Below are positions 48,872 through 60,700 of a stretch of 64,000 nucleotides of DNA, one piece after another. A program made the translations under genes and the position numbers. Position 1 is the stretch's first letter. Each line of letters begins with the position of its first letter. The notes under the pieces are model-generated. The model was not told where the DNA came from. It saw only the letters and a program-made list of their open reading frames with translations, and made no database searches. Source of the DNA: Wuchereria bancrofti (taxonomy: Eukaryota; Nematoda; Chromadorea; Rhabditida; Onchocercidae); NCBI GenBank assembly GCA_005281725.1, contig SSBO01000008.1, forward strand, positions 248,001 to 312,000. The letters are read 5' to 3'.

Positions 48872-49751
48872 TATTCATAAAGAGCAGTCAATTGGAAACT
48901 CAATTTTCTTTAGCACTGGCTTTTTGAAACTCTTGATGTACTGAAAAAAAACGAAGGCAAAATTCAACAGGTGGAATTTCAAGAATTACTTGTCTCTCTA
49001 TAAATTTCTATTTCCACACCGTTGATATATTCACGTTATATAGTAGTAGTAGTTGTTGTTGTTGTTGTACAGGGTGGATAGTTTCATAGCAAATACTCAT
49101 TTACTTTTACACTTATTTGCTGCTGGTGATTTCTGCAGTCGTTATTTTGCCATTTGCAGAAATTTTTCATAGTATTTCGAAATCTCAGAATAAAACGAGT
49201 TAAGTTGAATATTAGAATTTATTGGTTTTTTTACTAATGGTTGCCAATTTTATAATAACAGTTGTCACAACTGTGAATTTTAAATAAATATTTTGTTACG
49301 TAATTGGAAATGATTAATCCAGTAATCTTTTTTATCCGTAGTTCAGTATTCCTTTCCTGCAAAAACTGGAAGTGAATAAATGGTGTGCGTTTAGCATGAC
49401 GTACATTACCGCTTCTGTAAATTTTAACCTATAAAAAAGTGTCATGAAGTGGAAATCAATTGAAATTTGAAATAAAGCCGGACTTATTTCCATTCCGACT
49501 TGTCGAGGAGCTACCTGAGGTATCATAGAACGCAAGAAATATATTTAAAGAAACTTATCAAGTTATCTGAGGAATGATAGAATAAAAAAAAAATGTTCAG
49601 TCTCGAGGATTGCTTTCTTCACCGAATTCAGTTGTTATGTTTTCCAGGACTGTTTACCCGGTCTATTTTGTTGCTTTTTGTTCCATTTTAACCCATCACA
49701 ATTAGGTGGGTAGCAAATGCGCCCCGGCTATCGATACAATGATTCTCTAAG

Positions 49752-49795
49752 GAAATCTGAAGAGGAGGCAAATGATGCCTACCTCTTCAGATTTC
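49752..49795. repeat. Perfect small hairpin
   Basis: GAAATCTGAAGAGG, AGGC, loop AAATGAT, GCCT, one bulged A, CCTCTTCAGATTTC: an 18-bp stem with a single bulge and a 7-base loop. Flanks do not extend the pairing. It is too short for an ordinary pre-miRNA. Function unknown. Confidence 0.85.
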
Positions 49796-50962
49796 ATTCT
49801 GATTAACTCCATTTTAACATTGCTCCCAACTCGCAACCGTTTGTCTAAATTCCTGACAATAAATTTGGCGATGATTTTTATGCACTACCTAGAGTTGATT
49901 TCTCTCGATTTTGTCATAGAGATTGAAAGAGATCTCGAAAGCTGTGATTGTTGAATTCGACCAATCGAAACAACAACAATAAAGCAAACATTTAACGATG
50001 ACGTAATTACTTTATCCTTGGCCACTGTACTGATCTTTGTATGTGACACCCAAAGTGATTAATAGGTCATTTTTGCTGATAAGCTGAAGATGTCAAGTGT
50101 CACTTGCCACATTTCATGGGGACATTTCAGTGCTGAATGACCTTCTCATGTTACTACTATTAAATGTGTATTCGTTTTCTTCGTTCGTTTGCAGCGCCAC
50201 TCATTTTCATTCACAATGTCACTTCTCAAAAATGCATTTATTCTTCTTTTTTAACACTTCATTTTGTTGCATTGCTATTGACATTCTCTTCCAAGTTCCC
50301 TTCACTGTTTGCATAAAGTTTCCAACAAAGTTAATAACCCGATGCGGGCTTTTTTCCAAAGAAACCTGTTAAATGGGTAGAATCAAAATTCGAACTTGAA
50401 GTGACAATCAGTTCAAAATTCTTTGGTTTTAAGATTAGATTTTGTTCAGTTTAAACTACTATTTTCCAAAAAGCGATCATGTTCGGACGGCGGCACAACA
50501 GCGCATTGCAGCGGATTTATCACTTTTCCTCCGATTCTTTCCCATCTTCTTTCGGATTTCAAATTCGATTGAGGCGAATTCTGATTGATATCATTTTTCG
50601 TCTCCGCCCGTCCTCTCGTGTTGGTTCATCAATTAGTCAATCAATCCATCATTGCTTCAGTAAAATTCATTTAAGTTTATTATATCTTTTCTTCATTTTG
50701 TAATAGCCGAAGTTGTGTTTCTTATTAAAGTTTGGGAACTTTCAATTACTATTCCTTCTCAAGTCATAACATGTATTTCCCACTGTTTCTTTCTTTAAAA
50801 ATCTTACCTACCCTAAGGTATCCGAACTCTATCGAGGAGCTTACTTTTGGTATAGTGATTGATTAATATGGAATGGCAACAGCTCGCAGTTTTTTCTGAT
50901 TGAGACAAAGACTGAGAGGGTTATTTCTGCCTCTTTGATACTTTTCTTTTCGATATCTCAAA

Positions 50963-50984
50963 CTCAAACTTGGATAATTAAATC
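50963..50984 (-). other. SL1-like sequence, second copy
   Basis: The reverse complement matches the SL1 leader at 20 of 22 positions (GATTTAATTATCC...AGTTTGAG) and is followed by a repeat of its last six bases, TTTGAG. Like the exact copy at 3801-3822 it is preceded by AATAAAG-type sequence, and 15-30 bases further on both share ATCAAAGA..CAGAAA. This suggests two members of one dispersed family. Confidence 0.6.
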
Positions 50985-51179
50985 TTTATTCTGATGAAAT
51001 GATTAATAGAAGAGAAACTCAGCAATTAGAATTTCAATAAGACAATTTTAATGACAATATCAGTGATAATGGAGAGAGTACAAACAATCCATGCTCCGGT
51101 CAAATAGTCTGTTTGAGTGAATTTGCTGGGCGCAGTTTATCGAGTGGGAAGAATGACGTCTTTATGGTGTGCGCTTACC

Positions 51180-51181
<2 letters not shown>

Positions 51182-51263
<82 letters not shown>

Positions 51264-51270
51264 GTGTGTG
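51182..51270. repeat. (GT)n microsatellite
   Basis: About 44 GT dinucleotides, with one GC interruption near the right end. Confidence 0.95.
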
Positions 51271-51289
51271 ACTTAAAAGAAGGAGGTTG

Positions 51290-51612
51290 TCTGGCCTAAA
51301 GCTAAGGTGATGTGACAAGGGGACTAGGGTTACTGTCCCCTCACTTATACTTGGAACATCAACGATGCCCTGTTCAAGGAATACTGGATGACGGTTGTGT
51401 TTGATTAATCCTAAATGTGAAAATGTGACATTAGACGATTCATTTAATATTGAAAACCACCTGACACAAAATTCAGTTGAGAATTCACTTCTTTGAATGT
51501 TTGGAATAAAAGATAAAAGATCGACAATCTCATCACAATTTCTAAGATGGCGCAGAACAACGGTAACAGATATTTCCATGGAATATGAATTGGGGAAGAC
51601 ATTTAAGTAATT
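51290..51612 (-). other. Unexplained open reading frame next to (GT)n
   Basis: The minus strand is open for about 108 codons from an ATG (MNYLNVFPNSYSMEI) before it enters the CA repeat. The sequence looks protein-like (LRHLRNCDEIVDLLSFIP, FCVRWFSILNESSN), with mixed codon use in AT-rich DNA. No family is recognised, no clear splice donor precedes the repeat, and no stop occurs before it. It may be an exon, a decayed element or chance. Confidence 0.3.
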
Positions 51613-52004
51613 CATACTACCAAAAACACACAAAATTATTTTATTTTATTAGTTCAACAAAGTATGGGTGAAAATAGAAGTGCTGTGATAAGAAGATAAG
51701 AATACTCCCAATGTTATCAGTGTTTGGTGAAGTGAATAACGACAATGCTACCACGATAATCTTGCTCAATGTCAATAAAGAAGTAGAACCAACAATGACT
51801 GATGGTAATTGTGAATTAATAACAGATGAGTAATATTAACTTGCAAATTTGTAAAATTTCAATTTAATTCAAATCTATCTTTGATGAGCAAACAAATTTG
51901 CTTCTTGCTAAGTGAAATAAACCCACGTAAAATGTAAATTTAAATAAGCCTTCTGTTTCTATCATATTATACTGTGTTTCCTTCAGGTTGATGTATTTAA
52001 AAAT

Positions 52005-53012
52005 ATGTTTCACATATCTAAAATCTTTCTACTGCTAATTACCGTACATCATTCATGGACATCTAAGTACTACTGCGGTCCTTCTGATAATGCGTTTTAT
52101 CGGTTTCTATCCCAACTACTCACCATACCGTGCGAACAGCATCGCAGTTAGTATCAATGCATTAATTTCAAGCAAATTAATCAATTTTCATTTTAGTCAT
52201 TTCATTAGTTCAACTTCAATATTGTTTGGCCACTGAAAGGGATTTGATGGTTAACTTTTCTGACCGAATTTTCAAGCTTCAGCCTGTACTAGTATTTATG
52301 ACGATTTGCTGGAAGCAAATTAAAAGTGCCGGAAGAAGAGATAAGCAATGATTGCTGGTAGTAGTGAGTGGTTGATGGTAGCTTAAGAAAAGTATAAATA
52401 TACGAGGACCATTTTTCCAGGAAAGAAGGTGATTTCGGGAGAGAAGGTGAAACGAACCACCGGTTTTGAAAGATTTTTGTGGCATCATTTCATTTCAGTA
52501 GTTAATTTCACTTTGTTTTCAGTAAATTCCTGTTGCTTGAAGCATGACCAGTGTTATGACGACTGCAGCGTCACGCAGCTGGCTTGCGACACCTTATTCT
52601 GCGACTGCTTAAAAAATATTTCAACTAATTTTTATTGTAGGTCAGTGAACTAATGAAGCATTACAGAATCAGTGAGAAAAAAAGAGTGACGACCATGTCA
52701 CGGAATGTCTCATAGCTACTTGTAATTAATAATCTATTAATAATTGCCATTTGAATTAAACCAAGTTTTACTTATACTCTCTCCAAAAATACTTCTGAGG
52801 CGTGTCATTCGTTTGAGAAGATTCTGTGTTCCGTTCGTGATTGTCGCTTAAATTAGTTCAATATTCAGTTAAACCGAATCTCTGAATAATCTTTAGAAGG
52901 AGTTTTTTAATTGCGATTTCCGTCTTGCAGGAGAATAATACAACCAATACATTGCAATTTCCCTCAATGGTTCGGCAAATCCTACAAATGCAATTCGCAA
53001 AGAGAAAGATGA
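52005..53012 (+). CDS. Short secreted phospholipase A2-like protein
   Basis: Three exons, 52005-52146, 52523-52640 and 52922/52932-53012 (acceptor CGTCTTGCAG just before GAGAATAATAC), joined in phases 1 and 2; about 113 aa. It has a signal peptide (MFHISKIFLLLITVHHSW). The core CCLKHDQCYDDC carries the sPLA2 active-site His-Asp pair, and CDTLFCDCL carries the second conserved Asp. It should hydrolyse the sn-2 ester of glycerophospholipids outside the cell if active. The usual glycine-rich calcium loop (YGCYCG type) is missing; instead there is YYCGPSDNAFYRFL, as I recall for other short nematode members. TTTCCTTCAG about 18 bases before the ATG fits SL trans-splicing. The ORF ends CNSQRER then TGA. 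Confidence 0.85.
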
Positions 53013-55461
53013 AGGTGAAAGTGAAGACAAGAAGAGAGCTCAGTAAACATTTTCAACCGTTTCCTCCTCAGTCCAGTCCACTACTGGACACATTCTCAAC
53101 TGAACATGCATCTTTTGATCTTTTGGTCACCTTTTTTGCAACTTCTTGAATTATCCAATATTATTTGCAAGGTTTAAATTAATACTTTTTACTGTGCAAA
53201 TTTCCTCAAAGAAATTTTTATTGAAAGAAGGTGGGCAATAGTTGTGGCATTGCAGTCACCACCGGTTCACTTGCATCATCACAACATGTTTGACATTCAG
53301 GTTTTAGACTGACTGAATCCGAGAAACCACTTCAGTGTTTCTTATTAGATATGACAGTATAGAACTACATCGACTACATTATGAACCGTTGAATAGTCCA
53401 TACAGTGTCCTTTCGTTGTCATTATGTAATTTGCATATAGTACGCTAAATAATCGTGTGTACGTACTATTCGTTGATAAACTTTCCACTTTTCAGCGACA
53501 ATTCCCAGTTTACTCTTAGTCCATTTTTTTATCTTTGTCGTATGAAAACACTTGGAGTTAAAGCATTTGCATCCTTGCCTGTTTTAGCTGATAAGCGGTA
53601 TGAATTATTCATTTATATTAAGCTAAACTGCAAAATTTCTAAATTTTAATTGCTTGAAAAGATACAAATCGGTGGTGCGTTCATTACTGTAGACGTGAAG
53701 GCCTCATTCTTTTCATCCGGAATTCACAGTGTATTCAGAAGACGAGAACCGGAAGTAAAATCGCAAGACAGCTTCTTTATGGCTGACATTTCCATTACCT
53801 ATAAATTCGATCATCTGCTTCGAAATTCCTCACTTCACCAAACTTTTTTCGCGTTTTGATGAGAAGGATTCGCGGTTGGATTTGTCCTAACTTTGTTGCA
53901 CTCTTTTCATGGCAAGCAAGTGAGAATAAGCTTTAATTTTCTCACCCAATTCTACTAATATCTTAGCTACGATAGATACTAACTAAGCTGAGGTACTGCA
54001 GCATGTGTTCATTCTATTGAGGACAGGTAAGTGAAGTAGGAGGACAGGTAAGTGAAGTAAGTATTCAGCAGAGAGGAGCCAAAATGGTTGTTGTCACGAA
54101 TGTTGTTGTTGTCGTGGGAGGAACTCAACAGCCGTATAGCGTGTGTCGCATGTCACATATGATGCATCCATCGGCTTCTTTGATGGCTGCTGAATGGATT
54201 TGTTTATTCTCTTTTGTTCCTCGCAGTGTTTAGTTGTTGCAATCAATCAATTTTTATTGCACTCATTAGTAAACATTTATGACATCTCAAGAAATGAAAT
54301 GGTCGAGTTCCCAAAAAGAAGTTAAACCTTCCCAAACTTTGCTTTTTCCCTGCTTCCATTTGTGATTTCTTCTGGTTGTCGTTGTTATTCTCATCTCAAA
54401 TGCTACTTTATATTGAAATAAATTAATTCTTTACTGTAAAGGCATTGTTAAATTTCTTTGCTTTACATTTTTGCATATAAGGCTATCTATCACAGCAAAA
54501 TTTGTGAAAAGATAAATTTAGCAATTTATTCTAATGATTTCCACACTTTAACGTTAGCTTTGACATTCCGTAGTTCTCATTGTATAAATTAAGATAGCAT
54601 TTTGTGAGTTATCACAGCTCTATTCGATTATCTGATGAAATTTGAATTGACGTGAAATGTATTTTTCAACATTTAAATAGCAAATTATTCCACTGACTAC
54701 ATAACCACTGTTATGATAGATCACTCAAAAGAACATACTCTTTTTATTTGTCTCCGTCATTTCCGTTAAAGTAATTTGACTGACTTTAAGCATTTGAAAA
54801 ATTCCGGCAATTAGCATTCACAATTTTCTTCACATCACTTCAAGATGTCGCTGTTACTATGCAGTCTCATTTGTTTATTGTCATCTTTTTACTTACTTGC
54901 ACATCATTTCTTCATTCATAATGTTTGTGCAAATCATTTAAATATTCAGTTATTTGATTTTAGTTTATTATTTCGAGAGAAAGAGAGGACTATTATGTGC
55001 AATGAGCCAAGCTTTCACTCAACTCATCCATTGCTTATTTATTTACTCACATATCTCCTTTCTTTCTTTCCTTAATTGTTTTTCATCGATTCACTTACTA
55101 ATGAAGCATTAATTAACCAATTTACTCGAAAGTCCATCATGGACAAATGAGCACTAAGAAAATTGTGCCATTCACAAATAATTAATTACAAAGTACTGCG
55201 AGTTGTAGTGGTCTCGGAGGGAGGGATTTCCTCGGGTAGCGACTGGACACCAGCGCTCCTTTTACCGACGACAGACCTTTCTGCCCGAGCTGTTGCGAGA
55301 GCGCAAATGCGATGGAGTAATTATCTCCCTACATGCAGTCTATTTCGATTAATTCCCCTCTTTCTATTCCATTCCATTTATCGTTCTGTCTTACCTGTCT
55401 CACCTATTCATTTTCCTGCTCTGTCTACTCTGCTCACTCACGGTCGAGGCGCTGAGCGGAA
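53013..55461. other. Intergenic, no supported gene
   Basis: Frames at 53455-53859 look weakly coding (MKTLGVKAFASLPVLADK before a GTATGA donor-like site), but I could not join them into a gene. A more GC-rich patch at about 55200-55480 may be promoter sequence for the SLC6 gene. Confidence 0.4.
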
Positions 55462-55488
55462 ATGTCTGTCACTAGTTGCGATATCTCA
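55462..55488 (+). other. Candidate first exon of the SLC6 gene
   Basis: ATG TCT GTC ACT AGT TGC GAT ATC TCA followed by a strong GTAAGG donor, ending in phase 0, which is the phase needed by the exon at 57771. It encodes only MSVTSCDIS, so the link is weak. It is given because no other start was found. Confidence 0.25.
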
Positions 55489-57770
55489 GTAAGGGACAAC
55501 TGCTGTCCTACTGTGCTTGTTTTGCGAAAAAGTGAGTGTGGAATTCTGTCCTAAGTACGTCCAGCTGCCAACCTAAGATTTGTAAATTACTGGGTTCCAA
55601 TACCGCCACTCGTTGCTTCCAAAGACGCTTCATGCTTGCTCGCTTCACGCATGCTTTCATAGTCCCTTCAACTGCTCTTTTATCACATTTTTCGCAAAAA
55701 GAATTTCAGTTTAGAAACAATCGTATTCGTTACTAAAAGCTGCAAGAAACCTGCGCAGTTCATGCTCATGATACTGTTGTATTTTAAAATCAAATCACCT
55801 TTAACCTCTGATATATAAAGATTAAAAAATAAATCTGTGGTAGAAACTATGTCACTCGAATTTCTTTTGTTCTTATTGATATGAATAATTTAACCGTCCT
55901 TAATCGCTGCATGATTTCGTGAAATAGGGTCTGATTTGGAAAGTTTATCTTTGATCGCAGTTATTGAACAGTATTAAAAAGTTTGAGCAAGTAGTGGGAG
56001 ACAAGTAGTGAATGTCACATTGCTAAGCAGAAAACCTAACCTCAATAAAGGTTTTATAGTAAGCATCAAGACGCATCATTTACAATACCGCAAAGGAAGT
56101 CAGTTAAACAAAGTGCTGTTAATTTGTCAAATTTTAACATAATTTGCAATTAGCAAGGAACTAACAAACAGTAAAAGAGTCAACTAAATGATAACAATCT
56201 AATCAACAGGTATTCTTTGTTAACAAACATAACGAAGATAAATGACTTCTTACAAGGAATACAAGCACAAGTAATATACAATCGTTAGTTCTATGAATTT
56301 AATATAATTTCATTTCTACATTCGGTTTGACACGAACATGTAACATTTGATGTGCATAAATTTACCTAAATATCTGTTTTTTTTTTTTTTTTTTCTAAGT
56401 ACCAATGCTTTTCTCCTTTCCACTTTCGTTTGCAAATTTAAAGCTTCCAACTGTTGTCGTGTAGAAATCGCCGCAGCCAGTGCTGCCTAAGTTAATGCTC
56501 ACCGCAGTTCCTTCCTCTACACTTATTTCGCCCTCTCTCTCCCTCTTTCTCTCCCTCTCTCTCTCCCCACCGATCTCTCCGTACTGTTTACTTGTTTATT
56601 TGGTGCAAGATAAATCGATCTGCTGCAGTTACCTCTCCTTCTCCCCTCTCCGAGTCAACTGTTAACTCAGCTCCTTCCTAATCATCACAGTTGCACTGAG
56701 ACATCATTAATGAGGCAGCAGCAGTCGTTTCCCTGTGCTCTAATATTATCCGATCTCACGTATATATCTGACGTCCGAGCTCTCCGTCATTTCTCGGCCA
56801 GTTAGCTTTAGAGGGAAACGAGCGGCTCTGCATGCTGCGATTTGTTAATTCCATACTTTAATATTTGAATCGTTGAAACGCTTGAACTCAATGGAATTAA
56901 ACATTTTAAAGATATAACACTCGCTGTAAGCGTTTCCTCCTTTTGTCAAATTCAAAAGTGCTAAGACGAATCATTCCTTGTCCGAGCTGAGGAGCGGTCT
57001 TTCCTTTGTCCACTTAGGTACTCTACTCATTATCGATCCTATATCATTTATTTGATTAGACTGATGCTTATCATCGTTGTATCCTAGAGGAATTCTCAAC
57101 GAAGTAGGTATCAGTTTTGCCTCCCTTAGCATTATCATAATAAATCTTTTGTAAAATAAGCCATTCGCAGACACGTTGATTACTTTAAAGCTTAGTGTTA
57201 TAGCAAGATGACACAGAGGTTGAGTGGTTGTAACGGTGACACAACTTACTTCACTTAGGAAAATCCAAACTTAATCTATCTTTTCTATCTTTGGGAATCC
57301 AAACTTAAAACCTGTTGAATGCGTTGAGTAATAGTTATATTTTACAGAAATATGAAAAAAACAGAAACTTGTACAGTGGTAGTATCTCAGTCGCAGGTAA
57401 CTAACTGTTAATACTGTTGTTATCCACTTCTGTTGAGAATTCATTCCGGAACATTCGTTAATTCTGCCTGCCACTGTTCAGTGTTACTATTTGATTTCAA
57501 TAATTTCACGCCTAATAAAAAGTGCTATGAAATTCCTGCTGACTTCCGAAATGAGCCAACTTCCGGAATTATATGAGCAATTATTGCGTTATTTTGTTTT
57601 CAAATACATTTCTCACTTCTAAATGAGCGAAAAATGTGTGAAATAATTTCTGATCGAATGATTATTCCTTAACCGGTTCACCACCACTACTCATTTGCCG
57701 CATGATTCGTCATGCCTCATTAGCTCACTTCAAATTTGAGTTCTTTTTTTTTCTTCTTTCTTTCTTTTAG
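55489..57770. other. Probable SLC6 5' intron or upstream region
   Basis: Contains a poly-T tract near 56380, a (CT)n run (56531-56578) and a GC-richer patch at 56440-56850. The minus-strand frame at 56971-57174 (ending PKWTKERPLLSSDKE) looks protein-like but has no clear splice context. Confidence 0.35.
56531..56578. repeat. (CT)n pyrimidine tract
   Basis: Imperfect CTCTCTCC repeats. Confidence 0.8.
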
Positions 57771-60700
57771 ATTTTGGGGCCGTTTGAGGTGGAAACAAAT
57801 TTACGAAAGTATGCATTGCATCGAAAGCATGCTGAATACGGGAACAGCAGGAGATTATTGTGGTAAAAATTTTGTCTATTTCAACATTTTTCCTGAACTT
57901 TATCTTTCTCCATCGTAGAATTTCTTCAGCAAGGGATTATAATAAATACATTAATTAATTAACTAGTTAATTAATTGAATCAATCAATTAAACTGATTAA
58001 ATATATGTATATATTTGTATAAGTTAGAATAATGTACAGTTGTATTAATTTTCTAATATTTAATCATCAGGGACACAAAATTAATTGAATACTGTTAGCT
58101 TGAAGTTTAAATTTCAAACTGCTGATGTAATTTTTTCCGGCTTCACACCTCCAGTATATATATGTTTACTTATTTATCTATTTGTTGTATACTCACTTGT
58201 TTATTTGTTGTAGTCCTCGTGATCTCAGTTCACATCCCAATTCTGAGTTGATTGGATTTAATAATTCATTCAAAATGGTAATATTAGGGTGCCATCTGCT
58301 CTGTCATTGTTCACATCGAGTTCATTTCGGAAATTTCGATCAAAGACTTTGGTTGTTGCTAACTTTACTATGGTTTTTTGTTCTTCCCAAATTTTCATTA
58401 GACACTTTTAAAGATTTATATTCAGCCTTGTCAATTCCAACTGATTCGCTTTTCAAAATTTTCCGGAAAACTTTAATTTTGCTGCAATTTAAAGCAATGC
58501 TGTTCCATTTTGTTTTCTTCTTCTGAAACGGTCACACTTGTAATGAACAAAAAAACAAATGGAATTATGCATGATATCGAACTGAAGTGAATGAATAACC
58601 TTAAGTATTTACTTAAGTCCTGTTCCAGATATCTCGTCATCAGAGCAGATCCCTCTCTGATCTAAATCTCTTACAGTTACACTTCCTATCTTTCTGTTTC
58701 GCAGTATGCTTAATTTTTACTTTTCACAAGTGGGTTATTTCCCTTTTCATTGCACAATTTATTTGCACATTGTCAAAGCCATCTTCTTCCTTTCATCTCC
58801 TCATCAAAGCAGATCAAACGCATTATTACAAATGAGTGATCATTGTTTGTTAATTCGGTTTCTTTGAAAATTTTCTTAAGATAGAAGGAAATTGCGCTTA
58901 ATTATTAAAGAATACTTTGTACAAAAATATAATGTCATGGCGTTATTATTCGCGTATAAACACCTGATGGACATCATCAATTGGTAACCCATTCGTCCGT
59001 CCGTCCGTCCATCTAGATTCTATAAAGTGGAATCTGCTTGTTTTATCCTTGTTGTTGATTCTTGTTCTTGTTGCGCGCAATTTGTGGTGGCTATGCCGAT
59101 GACGACAACGGTAATGACAACAAATGCAAGCAGAGTGTAGGTCGAATTCTATCCACTTTGAAAATGGCTTGTTTCGAATGATATTTGCGAGGAAGAAAGA
59201 AGGCAATGCTTCCTCATCTGTTAACTTTTAATCTCATCTTTCTTTCTTGCATCCATCCCTTCAACCTTTCTGTCGGAAAGAAAAAAAAAATTTTTGCAAA
59301 GCTTGCATTTCTTATCAGTCTGTGCATAGGAAGCTCCTTTACATTGCTTTATTTACTATATCCTTCTTTTTTGTTCCGCCCGTATTTTGCTCCACTTGCG
59401 CCAACAATGCGCCGCCTCGCATCGTTGCATAATTGACGCCCTGGTTAAAGACCACTTATAATTAACAGAATGGCAAAGTTTACCAGATTAATTCTATGTC
59501 TCTTAATTCTACCGGGTTAATCCTACATCTTCTTCAAGAAAAAAAAGTCATGTGATAAGTTAAGTGGTAAGGAGGTTGTATGATTATAGAATAATCTAAA
59601 AAGGAACAAGCGGGACAGGTCCAGTTTAATTATTAAAAGTTATCATTCTATTGAAATCTCCATTCATAGATCATATTCCATACCACTACAAAAATATAAC
59701 AATAAAATCTTCATCTTGTGAATATTTCTGACAAGAAAATCTTATCTTTCAAATTTTCAATTTGATGTTTTAGATATCAGTTGTAGACTTCACACCTTTT
59801 AAGTCCTAACTGAAATCTTCAAAATGTTTTTCTACCGTTTTCCTTGCACACGCAAATCGTCGAACTGGAAACAAGCAGGAGAAATCATTAAGTAATGAAT
59901 GCAAATTCATACTATCCTATCAGCATCCGTTCTTCCTGGTTTCTGGCTTCAACTCATCTTCATTTCACACTTTTTATCGCAGATCTTATCGGATATACCC
60001 AGTTCTACTCTTCGATTAGGTTGCACTGCGTGGAACTGACCTACCGACCATCGTCCATCCATTTCCGCCCCAAGCCTTCCTCTACCAGCAATATCCGAGT
60101 ATTTAGTTCCCAGAGATAGAAGTTATCAGTCGGAAAAGAAAGAACGGTGCTGTCGCTTTTTTATTTCTAATCTGAACAGAAATTAGTAATTTTTCGATTC
60201 AGTTTCACTTTCTTTTTGAGAGATGAATTATAAGGGAGTGGAAATGATGAGGCGCAGAAGGAGAGCGATTCGTGAGTGTGTAAAGAGCATCTCTTTATAG
60301 ATTAAATGATCATTCTTTTTTCTTTGTTTGTAATAAGTGTAATTTCGAGAGAAAGAAGACGAGAGTAGAAAGGAATCTTTCAATCGTATTCTAATGCCAC
60401 TCTCGAAGTGTGCGAAAATGTCGTCGTCCACGGTTCGTTTCTCTTACGATCTCCTTCCATCACTCCATTAGTTATTTTGTTTGTTCCTTTTTGACATATT
60501 ATTTTTAATTTTTTCAAAATTACTTTGTTTTCATCTTCAATCTTTTCCACTGCTATTTGTCACCATTTTCATTATTATTCTATTATTGAAACACCTTAAA
60601 GATAACTGAATTGAACGGATGGTAATATGAGTGTGAATGTAAAAGGACTGTTCAAACTTGAAGAATACTCCTGGCGGTTGGTTAAATTTTTGGAGGTGGT

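Larger units (their letters stand above)
46370..51984. other. Intergenic region between PTCD3 and the PLA2-like gene
   Basis: 5.6 kb with no splice-supported gene. It holds a poly-T tract near 46990-47011, opposed CTG and CAG triplet runs (48571-48606, 48849-48871), a GTTGTT run (about 49048-49068), a perfect hairpin (49752-49795), an SL1-like sequence (50963-50984) and a long (GT)n. Both strands are open across about 47490-47680; neither frame has recognised motifs. The left end should include the PTCD3 3' UTR. Confidence 0.45.

Noticed and set aside
53455..53859. Two adjoining plus-strand frames as a small gene
   Set aside because: Splice phases do not join and no motif is visible.
56971..57174. 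Minus-strand frame ending PKWTKERPLLSSDKE
   Set aside because: Looks protein-like but has no convincing acceptor or partner exon.
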